Part shown: piece after piece, positions 31,459 through 31,570 of the stretch | Layout: each line of letters begins with the position of its first letter | Position numbering within the stretch: position 1 is the stretch's first letter | Assembly: GCA_048213135.1 (NCBI GenBank) | Contig: PS015302.1 | Span: 20,397-51,966, forward strand | DNA: 31,570 nt | Source: Reclinomonas americana ATCC 50394 | Lineage: Eukaryota > Jakobida > Jakobea > Jakobida | Direction: 5' to 3' | Made by a program: the position numbers and the translations under genes | Notes under the pieces: generated by a model | Told to the model about the DNA's origin: nothing | The model's input: the letters and a program-made list of their open reading frames with translations, nothing else | Databases searched by the model: none

Positions 31459-31570
31459 TCATCGACGGCCAAAGGCACGGCCGATAGCATCGGCAGCGCG
31501 CACCACCGCCGCCGGTCGCCGATACCCAATGGCGATGCCGGCGGCCAGCGCCAGAGCCATGCCAACCACC
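31459..31570 (-). CDS. C-terminal end of an unidentified gene, possible membrane tail (partial)
   Basis: The minus strand is open from the window edge to a TGA at 31459-31461. It encodes VVGMALALAAGIAIGY, then RRPAAVVRAADAIGRAFGRR. The first part could be a short membrane helix, and the last 20 residues are rich in Arg and Ala. A C-terminal helix followed by a basic tail is typical of tail-anchored proteins of mitochondria or peroxisomes, but 37 residues are too few to identify the protein. It may also be only part of an exon. Confidence 0.5.
   Translation of the reverse strand, partial: VVGMALALAAGIAIGYRRPAAVVRAADAIGRAFGRR

Overview
The window is nuclear DNA from a eukaryote, most likely a unicellular protist with compact genes. 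All five protein genes that can be followed are split by many short GT-AG introns (mostly 50-100 bases). Joining exons at the sites I chose keeps every reading frame open. Two eukaryotic tRNA genes with internal promoter boxes and T-run terminators lie near the right end. I cannot name the species. Eight runs of N are assembly gaps, and three of them hide coding sequence of unknown length.

Layout, left to right. 1-393: simple-sequence DNA and the upstream region of the first gene. 394-3156 (+): a CLPTM1 homologue, a multi-pass ER/Golgi-type membrane protein. 3257-16112 (-): a giant gene of at least 42 visible exons, convergent with CLPTM1. It encodes a proline-rich, acidic cytoplasmic head, one membrane helix, a very long ectodomain of about 15 glycine-rich beta-type repeats, and a C-terminal Peptidase_S74 (intramolecular chaperone autoprocessing, ICA) domain followed by a coiled coil. 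This is the architecture of a phage tailspike hung from a eukaryotic membrane, and it is the most unusual object here. 16290-17804 (-): a nuclear-looking, lysine-rich protein with a DPYY...NPPYSGDH methyltransferase-type core. 18125-24035 (+): a secreted protein of about 1,637 residues made of tandem EGF-like modules behind a signal peptide and an unrecognised N-terminal domain. 24271-29949 (-): a P4-ATPase of the Neo1/ATP9 branch with a long N-terminal extension. 30892-30963 and 31150-31222 (-): tRNA-Asp(GTC) and tRNA-Thr(AGT). 31459-31570 (-): the C-terminal end of another gene that runs off the window.

The genes do not form a pathway. Four of the five are membrane or secretory proteins: one membrane-protein folding or trafficking factor, one lipid flippase and two very large extracellular repeat proteins. 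The methyltransferase-like gene is the exception.

Two cross-gene patterns stand out. First, about 19 of some 83 introns begin with GTTGCGT, GTTGAGT or GTTTCGT. These look like the ordinary local donors GTGCGT and GTGAGT with one extra T, as if U1 pairing bulges a base. Split codons confirm many of them. Second, both giant repeat genes carry introns at the same place and phase in successive repeats: after GG[D/N/T]L in the tailspike-like gene, and inside a Cys codon (TG|C) in the EGF gene. This suggests growth by exon duplication.
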